From positions 1 to 42,189 of the forward strand of contig CAUQQF010000016.1 of assembly GCA_963520375.1 (NCBI GenBank): DNA of 42,189 nt, in the 5' to 3' direction. The position numbers and the translations under genes were made by a program. The DNA comes from JABCPE02 sp963520375. GTDB lineage: Bacteria > Bacteroidota > Bacteroidia > Flavobacteriales > Weeksellaceae. This document shows positions 1-8,808 of the stretch, piece after piece (within the stretch, counting starts at the first letter, position 1; every line of letters starts with the position of its first letter). The notes below the pieces were generated by a model. It was not told the origin of the DNA, searched no databases, and saw only the letters and a list, made by a program, of their open reading frames with translations.

Positions 1-55
1 CTGACTGAGCAGGAGTTTTGAGGTAAGTCGAATCTAAATAATTTCTTGTTTCCAT
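1..55 (-). CDS. deoC: Deoxyribose-phosphate aldolase, N-terminal fragment (partial)
   Basis: Only the first 18 codons are inside the window; the gene runs off the left edge. The start ATG is the complement of 53-55. The N-terminus reads METRNYLDSTYLKTPAQS, which resembles the first residues of flavobacterial DeoC (pattern YIDxTYLKTPxQ), the class I aldolase that splits 2-deoxyribose 5-phosphate into glyceraldehyde 3-phosphate and acetaldehyde. A TAnnTTTG box on the same strand (60-67) ends 5 nt before the ATG, so the mRNA may be leaderless. Identification rests on 18 residues and is therefore an inference. Confidence 0.65.
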   Translation of the reverse strand, partial: METRNYLDSTYLKTPAQS

Positions 56-59
56 AGCC

Positions 60-92
60 CAAAAGTATAACTTTTATTAGATTAGTTTCAAA
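60..92 (-). promoter_or_regulatory. Promoter of deoC, Bacteroidetes type
   Basis: On the minus strand TTTG (complement of 89-92) is followed after 21 nt by TACTTTTG (60-67), matching the TAnnTTTG -7 element. The spacing is slightly longer than the usual 19. By the spacing seen at the 4.5S gene, transcription would begin at or next to the A of the deoC ATG. Confidence 0.55.
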
Positions 93-119
93 AAAATTGA
101 AATGAGATAAATCATAAAT

Positions 120-545
120 CTACTCCTCTTTGAAAAAATCCTGATATTCCTGCCAAAATTCTTCGAGTTTTTGCATTTTTTCGGAGAGAAATTCCATTGT
201 TTCCTGCCATGTATTCCTGTTGTGAATGCAGACTCCCTGTTTTTCGACAAATACACAGGAAACTTCCTTTCCGTTTTCTAGCTCGAAAGAATCCGAATAA
301 ACTGCATCTTCCCAATATTCCTCAAAGATGCCCTCCATAGACTGCATCTTCTCAAAATACTTCACTCTATGGTCTAAATTCCCATCTATCTCCACCAAAA
401 CCATTGCTTTTTTGGTGTCAAAATAGAATTTGAAACTAAAACCCTTTATTTTAGTATTATACAATGTCCATTTTGTAGGAAAAGATTTCCCAAAAGATGT
501 CCAAAATTCCTGCCGCATCCGCTGCGATTCTTCTTTACTAAACAC
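120..545 (-). CDS. DUF4268 domain-containing protein
   Basis: The 141-residue soluble protein has no signal peptide or membrane segment. It is rich in aromatic and acidic residues, and its pattern (SKEESQRMRQEFWTSFGKSF at the N-terminus, then FKFYFD and MVLVEID) resembles the small DUF4268 proteins of Bacteroidetes. Their biochemical function is unknown; related domains occur in nuclease-like proteins, but no catalytic motif can be pointed to here. It lies 26 nt downstream of the TIGR02757 gene and is probably the last gene of the rnz operon before deoC. Confidence 0.7.
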   Translation of the reverse strand: MFSKEESQRMRQEFWTSFGKSFPTKWTLYNTKIKGFSFKFYFDTKKAMVLVEIDGNLDHRVKYFEKMQSMEGIFEEYWEDAVYSDSFELENGKEVSCVFVEKQGVCIHNRNTWQETMEFLSEKMQKLEEFWQEYQDFFKEE

Positions 546-571
546 TATAAAAAATTAAATTTTACTTATTT

Positions 572-1333
572 CTAAAAATTCTCAAAAACTCCCAGACCAA
601 ACAATGCAAAATCATACTTTGCAGGGTCTTTTTCATCCATTTTTCTCAACTGAAAATCCAGCTCTTCCACCGTTTTCCAGTCGTTCTGAGTTCTCTGTAT
701 CAGCCTTAGTTTCCGCGAAATATTCCCCACATGGACATCCAGCGGAACAGACAAATATTCCTGACCGATATTTTCCCAAATTCCCAAATCCACGCCCTTG
801 TTATCTTTCCGCACCATCCAGCGGAGATACATCATCAGCCTTTTCGCGGCGGAATTTTTATAAGTGGAACTGATATGTTTCTGGCTTCGGTGCTGAAAAT
901 CGCCCTCAAAAAAAGCATTTCTAAAACGCTCCAAAGCGTGATAAAAATTGGTCTCGCCTTCTTTTAATAAAAATAGATTTTCTAAACTTTCGTTCTTTGT
1001 ATAAATCTTTCGCAGAGCGGACAGAAAAAACCTAAAATCCTCCAAAGAAAATGTCCTGTGAATGGCTTTATTCTCCATTTTTTCAAAATCTTTTTCTTTG
1101 AAATTCATCACAAAATCATACGGCGAATTGCCCATAATTAGGAGCATTTTTTCTGCACTTTTGATGATGGATTTTCGGTTTCCCCAAGCGATAGTTGCCG
1201 TTAAAAAACCTATAATTTCTATATCCTGTTTTAGCTCGAAACGATGCAGCATCTGAATAGGGTCTCCCAGCACAAAATCAGGATGATTATACTGCTCGGC
1301 TTTTTCGTCCAAAAAAGATTTTAAATCATTCAT
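572..1333 (-). CDS. TIGR02757 family (DUF2400) protein
   Basis: The 253-residue soluble protein has the features of the TIGR02757/DUF2400 family: an N-terminal DPIQMLHRF segment, TATIAWGNRKSI near residue 45, and a C-terminal VPLDVHVGNISRKL segment near residues 197-210. The DVH and the helical layout resemble helix-hairpin-helix DNA glycosylase-like folds, but no reaction is established for this family. It lies 10 nt downstream of pldA and 26 nt upstream of the DUF4268 gene, so it is probably co-transcribed with both. Confidence 0.85.
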   Translation of the reverse strand: MNDLKSFLDEKAEQYNHPDFVLGDPIQMLHRFELKQDIEIIGFLTATIAWGNRKSIIKSAEKMLLIMGNSPYDFVMNFKEKDFEKMENKAIHRTFSLEDFRFFLSALRKIYTKNESLENLFLLKEGETNFYHALERFRNAFFEGDFQHRSQKHISSTYKNSAAKRLMMYLRWMVRKDNKGVDLGIWENIGQEYLSVPLDVHVGNISRKLRLIQRTQNDWKTVEELDFQLRKMDEKDPAKYDFALFGLGVFENF

Positions 1334-1343
1334 TATCTATCAT

Positions 1344-2273
1344 TTACATCGGAAGGAAAACAGCTCCTATACCAATTATAGTCTGTTTGTGATTATAATC
1401 AATCAGAGAATCTCCATAGCCGTGAGATGCCTGAAACATCATCTTGAGAGTTCCTTTGATAGGATAAATCCAAGAAAACTCCGCAAAACCTCTATTATGC
1501 TTGATGTTCAGATTATTACGCAAAACCAAAGAAAAAATATGCTTTTTTCTGGTGTAACCGATGGTAAATTCGGTTCTTCCCACATATTCCTCTATGCTGG
1601 GATTATCATCATCATCCCCTTTTTCGGTAAATCTCTGCCATAATTTATTGGTGATAGCAAAATCTCCCCACTCAAAAGCAGTCATGAGAATAAGCCTGTT
1701 CCAGCTTCGTGAGAGCAGTTCCTCCTTTCCGTTGGACTGGTGATTTACGGATATTCCTGCCATTTTAATTCTAAATTTCCCAGCGGATAGGTTCAGCGGA
1801 TAGATGAACATCAGCTCTGGCTCGTAGTTGGTCTCGCGGAACGGACGGGACATTTTCCCATTATAAACCTGCCAAAAAGACTGCTGGGTAAAACCCAGCC
1901 AAATATCACCTTTATTCCAGAAAGCACCCTGTAACACCTTGGCTTTCAGACTGACCTGAAATTTTGCTTCTATGTTTTGAAAGTTTTTATATTCTGGAAC
2001 TTCTCGGTTGGCATTCAGGCTCACAGGCTGTCTATTAGGAAGGCTTGAATATCTGGAAACAATGATATAATTTGGTCTATATGCCGTCAAAATAAAAGTT
2101 CCTCTTTTGTAGGGCTCTCTCAGCTCCCACATGCGGTCTATGGGTTCAGAAAAGCCTCCTTTGAAAATAGATGTATCTGGATTTTCTTGTGCGGTCTGTA
2201 ATGTGTCTGTTTCCTGCGAAAACACCACAATATTCACCAGCAAGGATAAAAATAAAAGTATTTTTTGGCTCAT
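1344..2273 (-). CDS. pldA: Outer-membrane phospholipase A (OMPLA family)
   Basis: The 309-residue protein has an N-terminal signal peptide (hydrophobic to about residue 17, cleavage probably near VVFSQ). The OMPLA active site is visible: His178 and Ser180 in NHQSNG and Asn192 in SRSWNR. The 12-residue gap between serine and asparagine matches the spacing in the E. coli enzyme. The rest is rich in alternating amphipathic segments, as expected for a 12-strand barrel. OMPLA hydrolyses outer-membrane phospholipids when lipid asymmetry is lost. The gene is 14 nt downstream of rnz and 10 nt upstream of the TIGR02757 gene. Confidence 0.88.
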   Translation of the reverse strand: MSQKILLFLSLLVNIVVFSQETDTLQTAQENPDTSIFKGGFSEPIDRMWELREPYKRGTFILTAYRPNYIIVSRYSSLPNRQPVSLNANREVPEYKNFQNIEAKFQVSLKAKVLQGAFWNKGDIWLGFTQQSFWQVYNGKMSRPFRETNYEPELMFIYPLNLSAGKFRIKMAGISVNHQSNGKEELLSRSWNRLILMTAFEWGDFAITNKLWQRFTEKGDDDDNPSIEEYVGRTEFTIGYTRKKHIFSLVLRNNLNIKHNRGFAEFSWIYPIKGTLKMMFQASHGYGDSLIDYNHKQTIIGIGAVFLPM

Positions 2274-2287
2274 TATTTTAGCTAATC

Positions 2288-3205
2288 TTAATTTATTTCT
2301 ACGCGTTCCAAGGCTTTGGGAAGGAAGGTATTTTTGAATACAACTTTGGCTTCTTCTAAAAACACTGAATAATCCGTATATCGATTAGAAAAATGCCCTA
2401 AAATCAATTTTTTCACTTTGGCTTTTTCTGCAATTATTGCCGCCTCTATTGCAGTGGAATGCCCTGTATGTTTGGCCAATTCCTTTAAATCATCTAAAAA
2501 AGTAGCCTCGTGATAGAGCAAATCTACTCCTTCAATAATCGGAATTACCGACTCCAAATAGCGGGTATCACTACAAAAAGCATAAGAAACAGATGCATCA
2601 GGTGGTGTGGTAAGTGTTTCATTTTTAAGGATATAGCCATCACTTAGGACAAAATCTTTCCCTCGTTTGATGTTGTAATAATCACAGACTTCTATTTCTG
2701 GATATTTGGCGATTTCATTCATGTTCAGGTGGCGTTCCTTTGGTTTTTCTCTGAAAAGATAGCCATTGCAGTAAATCCTGTGGCTGAGCGGAATGGTATA
2801 AACTTCCACCTTGCTGTCTTCAAAGACAAGCACGGATTCTTTTCCCTTTAATTCGTGGAAAACCAGTTCAAATCCTTTGTTGGTTTCGGTAAGCCTCAGC
2901 ACGGTTTCTATCAGCTCCTGAATGCCCGCAGGCCCGTAAATATGCAGCGGAGTTTCTCTGCCGAGCAGCTGAAAGGACGAAATAAGCCCAGGAAGCCCGA
3001 AACAATGGTCGCCATGGAGATGAGAAATAAAAATATGATTGATTTTAGAAAATTTGGCTTTGGCTTTTCTCAGCTGCACCTGCGTTCCCTCGCCGCAGTC
3101 TATCAGAAAATGCCGTTCTGCCATTTCCAAAAGCTGTGCCGTAGGCGAGGAAGTCACGGTAGGTATGGCAGAATTAAAACCTAAAATGGTAAGAAATGCG
3201 CTCAA
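2288..3205 (-). CDS. rnz: Ribonuclease Z (tRNA 3' endonuclease)
   Basis: The 305-residue protein is a metallo-beta-lactamase-fold RNase Z that trims 3' trailers from tRNA precursors. The metal-binding motif SHLHGDH is at residues 61-67; further ligands are expected in SYAFCSDTRY, YHEATFLDD and LGHFSNRY. The tRNAs here need 3' CCA addition (see tRNA-Phe), which fits a need for this enzyme. The start is TTG at 3203-3205: it gives the N-terminus MSAFLTILGFNSAIPT expected for the family, while the first in-frame ATG would remove 27 residues of the core. Probably the first gene of the operon continuing with pldA. Confidence 0.92.
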   Translation of the reverse strand: MSAFLTILGFNSAIPTVTSSPTAQLLEMAERHFLIDCGEGTQVQLRKAKAKFSKINHIFISHLHGDHCFGLPGLISSFQLLGRETPLHIYGPAGIQELIETVLRLTETNKGFELVFHELKGKESVLVFEDSKVEVYTIPLSHRIYCNGYLFREKPKERHLNMNEIAKYPEIEVCDYYNIKRGKDFVLSDGYILKNETLTTPPDASVSYAFCSDTRYLESVIPIIEGVDLLYHEATFLDDLKELAKHTGHSTAIEAAIIAEKAKVKKLILGHFSNRYTDYSVFLEEAKVVFKNTFLPKALERVEIN

Positions 3206-3304
3206 TGTCTTTAATATTTTAAGCGACTAATATACGGAATCTTTCTTTTTTAATGAAATATAAAATAAGGCGCTGGCTTTATTTATGGATTTAATATTTT
3301 TGGT

Positions 3305-3312
3305 TACCTTTG
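3305..3312 (+). promoter_or_regulatory. -7 promoter element of the M16 peptidase gene
   Basis: TACCTTTG matches TAnnTTTG. A start about 5 nt further on leaves a leader of about 17 nt before the ATG at 3334. The -33 region is poor. The box overlaps the alternative upstream TTG start (3310), which argues against that start. Confidence 0.6.
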
Positions 3313-3333
3313 TTTCCATTTAAATTTAATTTC

Positions 3334-6258
3334 ATGAAAAAAGTTTTAACCACATTAGCATTAGCATTGATGATGAATACTATTCAAGCGCAAAACTATG
3401 AGGAGATAAAACATACGGACAAAAATGGTTTCTCGTATGTTACGGTTTCTAATGATGAAAACGGAGTGAGAGTCTATACTCTAAAAAACGGACTAAAAGT
3501 TTATTTAGCGAAAAACTCTGATGCGCCGCGAATCCAGACCTACATCCCTGTAAGAACGGGAAGTAATAACGACCCTGCTGACAACACAGGTCTGGCTCAC
3601 TATTTGGAGCATATGATGTTCAAAGGAACTTCTAAAATAGGAACGCAGAACTGGGCAAAAGAGAAAAAATACATAAAACAAATTTCTGACCTATATGAAC
3701 AGCACAAGGCAGAAAAAAATCCTGAAAAGAAAAAAGAAATCTATAAAAAGATAGATGCCATCTCCAAAGAAGCATCTAAATATGCCATTGCCAATGAATA
3801 TGACAAGGCAATTTCTTCCCTTGGGGCTACTGGGACTAACGCCCACACTTGGCTGGATGAAACGGTTTATAAAAACAATATCCCAAGCAACGAGCTGGAA
3901 AAATGGTTCAAAGTAGAGCAAGAGCGATTCTCTGAACTGGTCCTAAGGCTGTTCCACACCGAGCTGGAAGCGGTTTATGAGGAGTTTAACCGAGGACAAG
4001 ACAATGACGGCCGACTAATGAGCTACGAGCTGATGGACGCCCTATTCCCTACGCACCCGAACGGACAGCAGACTACTATCGGGAAGTCAGAGCATCTAAA
4101 AAACCCTTCTATGGTGGCTATTCACAAGTATTTCAATGAATACTATGTGCCGAACAACTATGCGCTGGTACTAGTGGGAGATTTGGATTTTGATAAGACT
4201 ATTCTTTTGGCTCAGAAATATTTCGGGAACTTTAAGCCTAAAAAACTCCCTGCAAAATCACCAATCGTAGAAAAACCAATGGACAAAATCGTGAAAAGAG
4301 TGGTAAAAAGCCCTTCTGCACCACGATTACAAATGGCATGGAGAACTGACAGCTACGGAACAAAAGAGGCAAGAATAGCGGAGCTGGTAGCACAGATTCT
4401 CAGCACCAACAGCAATGATGCAGGTCTTTTGGATTTAAACCTAAACCAAAAACAAAAAGTTCTTCGCGCGATGGCGTATGTGCTTCCATTCAAACAATAT
4501 GGATATTTGGCGCTTTCGGCTGTACCAAAGGAAAATCAGTCTCTTGATGAGGCGAAAAACCTTCTTTTGGAACAGATAAATTTAGTTAAAAAAGGAGAAT
4601 TCCCAGACTGGATGCTGACTGCCATCATCAACGATATGAAAAAAGACCGCCTAAAAGGCTGGGAAACAGCTGATGGACTGGCGTCATCACTATACAACAC
4701 CTATATCCGTGAGAGAAGCTGGGAACAGGAACTGGAAGACATTCAGGAGTATGAAAAAATTACAAAAGCGGATGTTGTGAAATTTGCTAATGATTTCTTC
4801 AAGGATAATTATGCGATTATCTACAAAGAAAAAGGCGATAATGACAAACTTATCCGTGTGGAAAACCCAGGAATCACACCGATAGAGCTAAACAGAGAGG
4901 CTCAGTCTCCGTTCCTGAAATCTATACTAAATGAGAAAGTAGAGGAAATAAAGCCTGTTTTCGTAGATTATCAAAAAGAAATAAAAACCGACAACATCAA
5001 TGGCGTGAAGCTGAGCTTTATCCAAAACAAGAAGAATAATCTGGCTCAGATGAACTATATTTTCCCATTCGGAACGGATAATAATAAGGAACTTTCTGTG
5101 GCGTTTACTTTGTTTGATTATTTAGGAACGGACAAATACAGCCCAGAGGAGCTGAAAAAAGAATTCTTTAAACTTGGTATCAATCACGGAATCCGTATAG
5201 ACAAAGACCGTATTAGTATTACTTTGTCTGGTTTGGAGGAAAATTTAGCGAAAGGTGCAGAGCTGTTTGACCATTGGCTTAGAAATCTGAAAGCTGATGA
5301 AAACATCTATAAAACGGTGGTAAATACCATTTTAGAATCTCGTGAAGTAGCCAAAAAAGATAAGAGAAACATCATGACGGCTCTTACCAGATATGCGAGA
5401 TACGGCAAGAACTCCAGATTCAGAGATGTGGTGAGCAAGGAACGCCTTCTTTCGGCGAAAGCAGAGGATTTCGTGTCTATGGCGAAAAACATAGTAAATG
5501 CGCCATATGAAGTATTTTTCTACGGAAAAGATTTGGAGAAATTCAAGAAAGACCTAAGCCCGATTATCAAAAAATCTAATGTGAAATACGACCTTCCTGC
5601 GGCTAAAATCTATGCTGAGCCTAGCACAGACGGGAAAGTATATTTCACAAACTATGATATGGTGCAGGTGGAAATGAGCAAAGTGGGAAGAGGCGAAACC
5701 GTAGACCTAAAAGACTTTGGGAAATCCAGCGTTTTCAATGAGTATTTCGGTTCTGGGCTTTCTTCTATCGTGTTTCAGGAAATCCGTGAGGCTCGTTCTT
5801 TAGCTTATTCCGCGTATGTGAACTACTCCCGCGCTGGCGAAAAAGGAAAGCATGACTATGTGGTAAACTACATAGGAACACAGGCGAACAAACTGGGACA
5901 AGCCGTAGAAGCGATGAACGGACTGATGGCAAATCTTCCACAGATACCAGCGCAGTTTGACAATGCTAAAAACTCTTCGCTCAAGCAGATAGCATCACAG
6001 AGACTGACTAAACAGAATATCTATTTCAACTATCTGGCAACGCAGAAATTAGGCTTTAACCACGATATTCGTAAAGATGTCTATGCTGAAATCCAAAATC
6101 TAGATTTGGCGAAGCTGACCAATTTCTACAACCAAAAGATAAAGCCAATAAGCTACAATACGGCTATCATAGGGAAGAAAGAAAACCTTGACATGGCAGC
6201 TATCAGCAAAATGGGAGAATTCGTAGAGGTAAGCCTCGAAGAAATTTTCGGATATTAG
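3334..6258 (+). CDS. Secreted M16 family zinc metallopeptidase
   Basis: The 974-residue protein is a pitrilysin/insulinase-type zinc peptidase with two fused M16 halves. A signal peptide is clear (MKKVLTTLALALMMNTIQAQ), so it acts in the periplasm or outside. The inverted zinc motif HYLEH is at residues 89-93; the downstream glutamate is in the VYEEFNR segment (Glu216 or 217). A Lys/Glu-rich insertion (about 108-160) lies between the two motif parts, as is common in Bacteroidetes members. The C-terminal half (from about 560) lacks HxxEH and should be the inactive clamshell partner. ATG 3334 is chosen because the longer frame would start inside the -7 box. It stands alone, followed by a strong terminator. 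Confidence 0.92.
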   Translation: MKKVLTTLALALMMNTIQAQNYEEIKHTDKNGFSYVTVSNDENGVRVYTLKNGLKVYLAKNSDAPRIQTYIPVRTGSNNDPADNTGLAHYLEHMMFKGTSKIGTQNWAKEKKYIKQISDLYEQHKAEKNPEKKKEIYKKIDAISKEASKYAIANEYDKAISSLGATGTNAHTWLDETVYKNNIPSNELEKWFKVEQERFSELVLRLFHTELEAVYEEFNRGQDNDGRLMSYELMDALFPTHPNGQQTTIGKSEHLKNPSMVAIHKYFNEYYVPNNYALVLVGDLDFDKTILLAQKYFGNFKPKKLPAKSPIVEKPMDKIVKRVVKSPSAPRLQMAWRTDSYGTKEARIAELVAQILSTNSNDAGLLDLNLNQKQKVLRAMAYVLPFKQYGYLALSAVPKENQSLDEAKNLLLEQINLVKKGEFPDWMLTAIINDMKKDRLKGWETADGLASSLYNTYIRERSWEQELEDIQEYEKITKADVVKFANDFFKDNYAIIYKEKGDNDKLIRVENPGITPIELNREAQSPFLKSILNEKVEEIKPVFVDYQKEIKTDNINGVKLSFIQNKKNNLAQMNYIFPFGTDNNKELSVAFTLFDYLGTDKYSPEELKKEFFKLGINHGIRIDKDRISITLSGLEENLAKGAELFDHWLRNLKADENIYKTVVNTILESREVAKKDKRNIMTALTRYARYGKNSRFRDVVSKERLLSAKAEDFVSMAKNIVNAPYEVFFYGKDLEKFKKDLSPIIKKSNVKYDLPAAKIYAEPSTDGKVYFTNYDMVQVEMSKVGRGETVDLKDFGKSSVFNEYFGSGLSSIVFQEIREARSLAYSAYVNYSRAGEKGKHDYVVNYIGTQANKLGQAVEAMNGLMANLPQIPAQFDNAKNSSLKQIASQRLTKQNIYFNYLATQKLGFNHDIRKDVYAEIQNLDLAKLTNFYNQKIKPISYNTAIIGKKENLDMAAISKMGEFVEVSLEEIFGY

Positions 6259-6270
6259 ACCTTGTTTAAA

Positions 6271-6302
6271 TAAAAGACCTTACAGATTTGTAAGGTCTTT
6301 TA
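6271..6302 (+). terminator. Intrinsic terminator after the M16 peptidase gene
   Basis: A 12-13 bp perfect stem (6271-6283 with 6290-6302, core AAGACCTTAC/GTAAGGTCTT) with a 6-nt loop is followed by a T-rich run (6298-6308). Confidence 0.9.
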
Positions 6303-6446
6303 TTTTTTGAAAAGTGAAATAAAATAGTTAACTACTATTCTAAACTCACTTATTTGAGTCCAATTTGTGATTTTATTAAGAAAAGTATTTTTTAATATAA
6401 ACAATAAGTATAAAAAATATCTCTATTCTTCTAAAACTCTGTTCCC

Positions 6447-7265
6447 TTAATTCAAGTTTACCCAATTAGTCCCATCACAACCTTGGAATTTCTTGGTAGT
6501 GGACATATAGCGGATAGCCCCCTCATTAGCAGAAGTACAAGTAGTAGAAGTTGTATCACTACCTATTTTTATTGAACCATTCACATCTAATTTTGCCTGT
6601 GGCTGGTAAGTTCCTATACCTACTTTGGTCTCTGTTCCACCTTTATTATTATTTCCTAATAATATAGTATCATCCATTCCTGTAGAAGTAGTTACATGGA
6701 TGCTATGTCCTATAGCTACCACATTGTCCAGTTCTGCAGTAGCAGCCCCTGGAGACTGCGGACCGATATGGACATTCCCATTTCCTTTTATCCACGCTCC
6801 TGTATTCTCTCCTATAGAAATATTCTTACTTCCTGTGATGTTAACCTTAAGTGCATTCTTTCCTAAAGCGATATTATCAACCCCTGTAGTATTTTGATTT
6901 AATGCTTTGTATCCTTGGGCAATATTATATTCTCCAGCAGTATTATTTTGGAGAATTTCTGTTCCTATAGCAACATTATATTTTCCTGTCATATCCGCAA
7001 TTTGAGCTCCTCCTCCTAATGCGAAATATCCTATCGCAACATTTTGTCCTCCTCGTATTGCCTTATTAGTTTTCATAGCACCATGTCCCAATGCCAAATT
7101 ATAATTTCCTATAATTCCAGTATTGCTGCTCATGGCATTATTTCCTATCCCAATATTATCATTTCCTGTGATACCACCAGAAGCCTGCATAACATTAGTT
7201 CCTATTCCTATGTTATCATTTCCTGAGAAATCTCCTGTAGAGAGCCTGAACACACCATCCCCCAT
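6447..7265 (-). CDS. 3' part of a frameshifted secreted YadA-head-like repeat protein
   Basis: This 272-codon frame is the continuation of the gene at 7268-8590, not an independent gene. Its first ATG falls inside a repeat unit (RNIGMGDG). It carries about ten further copies of the G-x-x-N-I-[AG]-[IVLM]-G head repeat, then a C-terminal domain (about residues 205-272) with KVGIGTYQPQAKLDVNGSIKIG and a two-cysteine segment ending in FQGCDGTNW. That ending is frequent in Bacteroidetes surface and tail-fibre-like proteins. No signal peptide of its own and no ribosome-binding context. There is no YadA membrane anchor at the end. If translated alone it would have no export signal. Confidence 0.7.
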   Translation of the reverse strand: MGDGVFRLSTGDFSGNDNIGIGTNVMQASGGITGNDNIGIGNNAMSSNTGIIGNYNLALGHGAMKTNKAIRGGQNVAIGYFALGGGAQIADMTGKYNVAIGTEILQNNTAGEYNIAQGYKALNQNTTGVDNIALGKNALKVNITGSKNISIGENTGAWIKGNGNVHIGPQSPGAATAELDNVVAIGHSIHVTTSTGMDDTILLGNNNKGGTETKVGIGTYQPQAKLDVNGSIKIGSDTTSTTCTSANEGAIRYMSTTKKFQGCDGTNWVNLN

Positions 7266-7267
7266 GC

Positions 7268-8590
7268 CTATGTTTCTAGTCCCTGTAGATTTCCTCCTGC
7301 AGGCAAGTCATATAAAGTATTTCCTATTCCTATATTATTAGCCCCTGAAAATGTAGAGGTGCTAGAACTACTCAAACGATAGATTTTACTCCCTAAGGCA
7401 ATGTTGTTTCTAGCGGTGTTTGTGATGTCTCCATTTACTACATAATAGGACTCCTGCCCAATGGCTATATTAATAGCCCCTGCCATATTCCCAGAACCTA
7501 GAATATATTGAGAGCGCCCCATACCTATATTGGAGACTCCTATAAAGTCACCGTTCATTAGATTAAATATATTCTGCCCAATGCTTGTATTCTGAACTCC
7601 TGAAAATACAGCTCCTGTGCCTTTATTGAGAATATATATACTATTTCCCATAGCGATATTATTGCTCGCGGACATATCCCCGCTCTGCATAGTATATAGA
7701 GTATTTCCAATACTTATGTTGTCGCTTCCCGAAAGACTACCATTTAGCGCATAAAATGAACCTAGCCCCAAAGCAATATTTCTATACCCTGACAAATCAT
7801 TACGAAGTTGGTATACATTTACGCCGACACCTATATTGTTATATCCTAAAAAGTCTCCATCCGAAAGTTTAAATGAGCCACCTCCCAAAGAAACATTGTA
7901 TTTCCCTGTAAACTTAGCATTTAATTTGTTAGTTGTGTATATATCAGCCCCCACAGCTACATTGTATTCTCCCTGCATACTTCCGCCTTTACTCATAGTG
8001 AACAAAAGACTTCCTATTGCTGTATTATTTGACCCTGACATAGTACCATTACGAATACTGTAGTTCTCTGCCCCCATAGCTATATTCCTATTTCCTGTAA
8101 GACTACTAGCATTAGTAAACCATTGATAGTTCGCCCCTATTCCTATATTCTGAGAGCCATTTCCTAAGCTGGTACCATTATTACCTATCCCTCCGTCTTG
8201 GGTAACATGGTTATAATTTCCCACCATTCTAAGATCCTGCTCTGCTCCACCGCCAAACTTCTGCCATTTAGCAGCAGTATGGTTATAGAAGTAATAGCCT
8301 GCTTCTGCTACATTTACCAACTTACCTGTACGGTCTGCTACGGGCAGGTCTTGTTTTAGATAGGTAATAATAGCATTCTGATCCTGCCCAAAGTGAGGCT
8401 GGCTGCTCATGGTTTTCATCTCTGCTGGGGTAATTCGTGGAATAATAAGTCCTTTATTCTCACTTGCTCCAGCCTCTATGTGTAGTGTAGCTTTGGGCTG
8501 GTTGGTATTGATGCCTACCATTCCGTTTGTAGTTTGTGCATTGGCTGCTATTCCAGAAAGCAGTAATGCTATAAATAATGTTTTGTTCAT
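7268..8590 (-). CDS. 5' part of a frameshifted secreted YadA-head-like repeat protein
   Basis: The 440-residue frame begins with a signal peptide (MNKTLFIALLLSGIAANAQ). An N-terminal domain (about 20-130: VGINTNQPKATLHIE, GLIIPRITPAEM, GYYFYNHTAAKWQKFG) is typical of Bacteroidetes surface proteins whose later part is repetitive. From about residue 150 there are some 14 repeats of 23-28 residues, each carrying NI[AGS][IVLM]G and often YxLxxGxLSG. The frame ends abruptly inside a repeat (LQGLET, stop). One extra base near 7281-7283 would join it to the next frame and give one 714-residue protein. Likely a beta-roll surface or adhesin-like protein; partner and role unknown. Confidence 0.75.
   Translation of the reverse strand: MNKTLFIALLLSGIAANAQTTNGMVGINTNQPKATLHIEAGASENKGLIIPRITPAEMKTMSSQPHFGQDQNAIITYLKQDLPVADRTGKLVNVAEAGYYFYNHTAAKWQKFGGGAEQDLRMVGNYNHVTQDGGIGNNGTSLGNGSQNIGIGANYQWFTNASSLTGNRNIAMGAENYSIRNGTMSGSNNTAIGSLLFTMSKGGSMQGEYNVAVGADIYTTNKLNAKFTGKYNVSLGGGSFKLSDGDFLGYNNIGVGVNVYQLRNDLSGYRNIALGLGSFYALNGSLSGSDNISIGNTLYTMQSGDMSASNNIAMGNSIYILNKGTGAVFSGVQNTSIGQNIFNLMNGDFIGVSNIGMGRSQYILGSGNMAGAINIAIGQESYYVVNGDITNTARNNIALGSKIYRLSSSSTSTFSGANNIGIGNTLYDLPAGGNLQGLET
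7281..7283 (-). other. Frameshift site splitting the repeat-protein gene
   Basis: The coding strand reads CAGGGACTAGAAACATAG here. With one more base in the GGG run the frame reads Q-G-T-R-N-I-G-M-G, exactly the repeat pattern, and continues to 6447. The span 6447-8590 is 2144 nt; adding one gives 2145, divisible by three. A real single-base deletion and a homopolymer read error cannot be told apart from this sequence. Confidence 0.85.
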
Positions 8591-8643
8591 AATACTATTA
8601 AATTTAATTGTTATTTATTCTGTTATATATATTGATGTAAAAA

Positions 8644-8681
8644 AGAGGCATAGACTACCCTATAGGGTAGTCTATGCCTCT
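8644..8681 (-). terminator. 38-bp perfect palindrome with T-run, upstream of the repeat-protein gene
   Basis: AGAGGCATAGACTACCCTA and its exact reverse complement abut with no spacer, so the folded RNA would form a very stable hairpin. On the minus strand it is followed by TTTTTT (8638-8643); on the plus strand by GTAAAAACAC. It is therefore an intrinsic terminator for minus-strand transcription, 53 nt upstream of the ATG at 8590. No minus-strand gene of ordinary size ends here, so it is either a leader attenuator or the end of a short RNA. Confidence 0.75.
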
Positions 8682-8808
8682 GTAAAAACACATTATTTTG
8701 TCGGTTAATAAATCTGTGTTTACACTATTTTTTGATATATGCAAATTTTTTCTCATTATTTTTTGTGATTTTTATCAGTTTTTACTCTTTACCTAAAGAA
8801 ATACTACG

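Noticed and set aside
3310..3333. Upstream extension of the M16 peptidase from TTG
   Set aside because: It begins inside the -7 promoter box and would add eight residues before a standard signal peptide.
6447..8590. Trimeric autotransporter adhesin (YadA family) call
   Set aside because: Head-type repeats are present, but there is no stalk coiled coil or C-terminal membrane anchor even in the repaired frame.
6447..8590. CRISPR-like or tandem DNA repeat array
   Set aside because: The periodicity is at protein level; the DNA of the units differs too much and the frame stays open across them.
8644..8681. Invertible-element or recombination site
   Set aside because: The two arms abut with no segment between them to invert, no second copy was seen, and a T run on one side fits a terminator.
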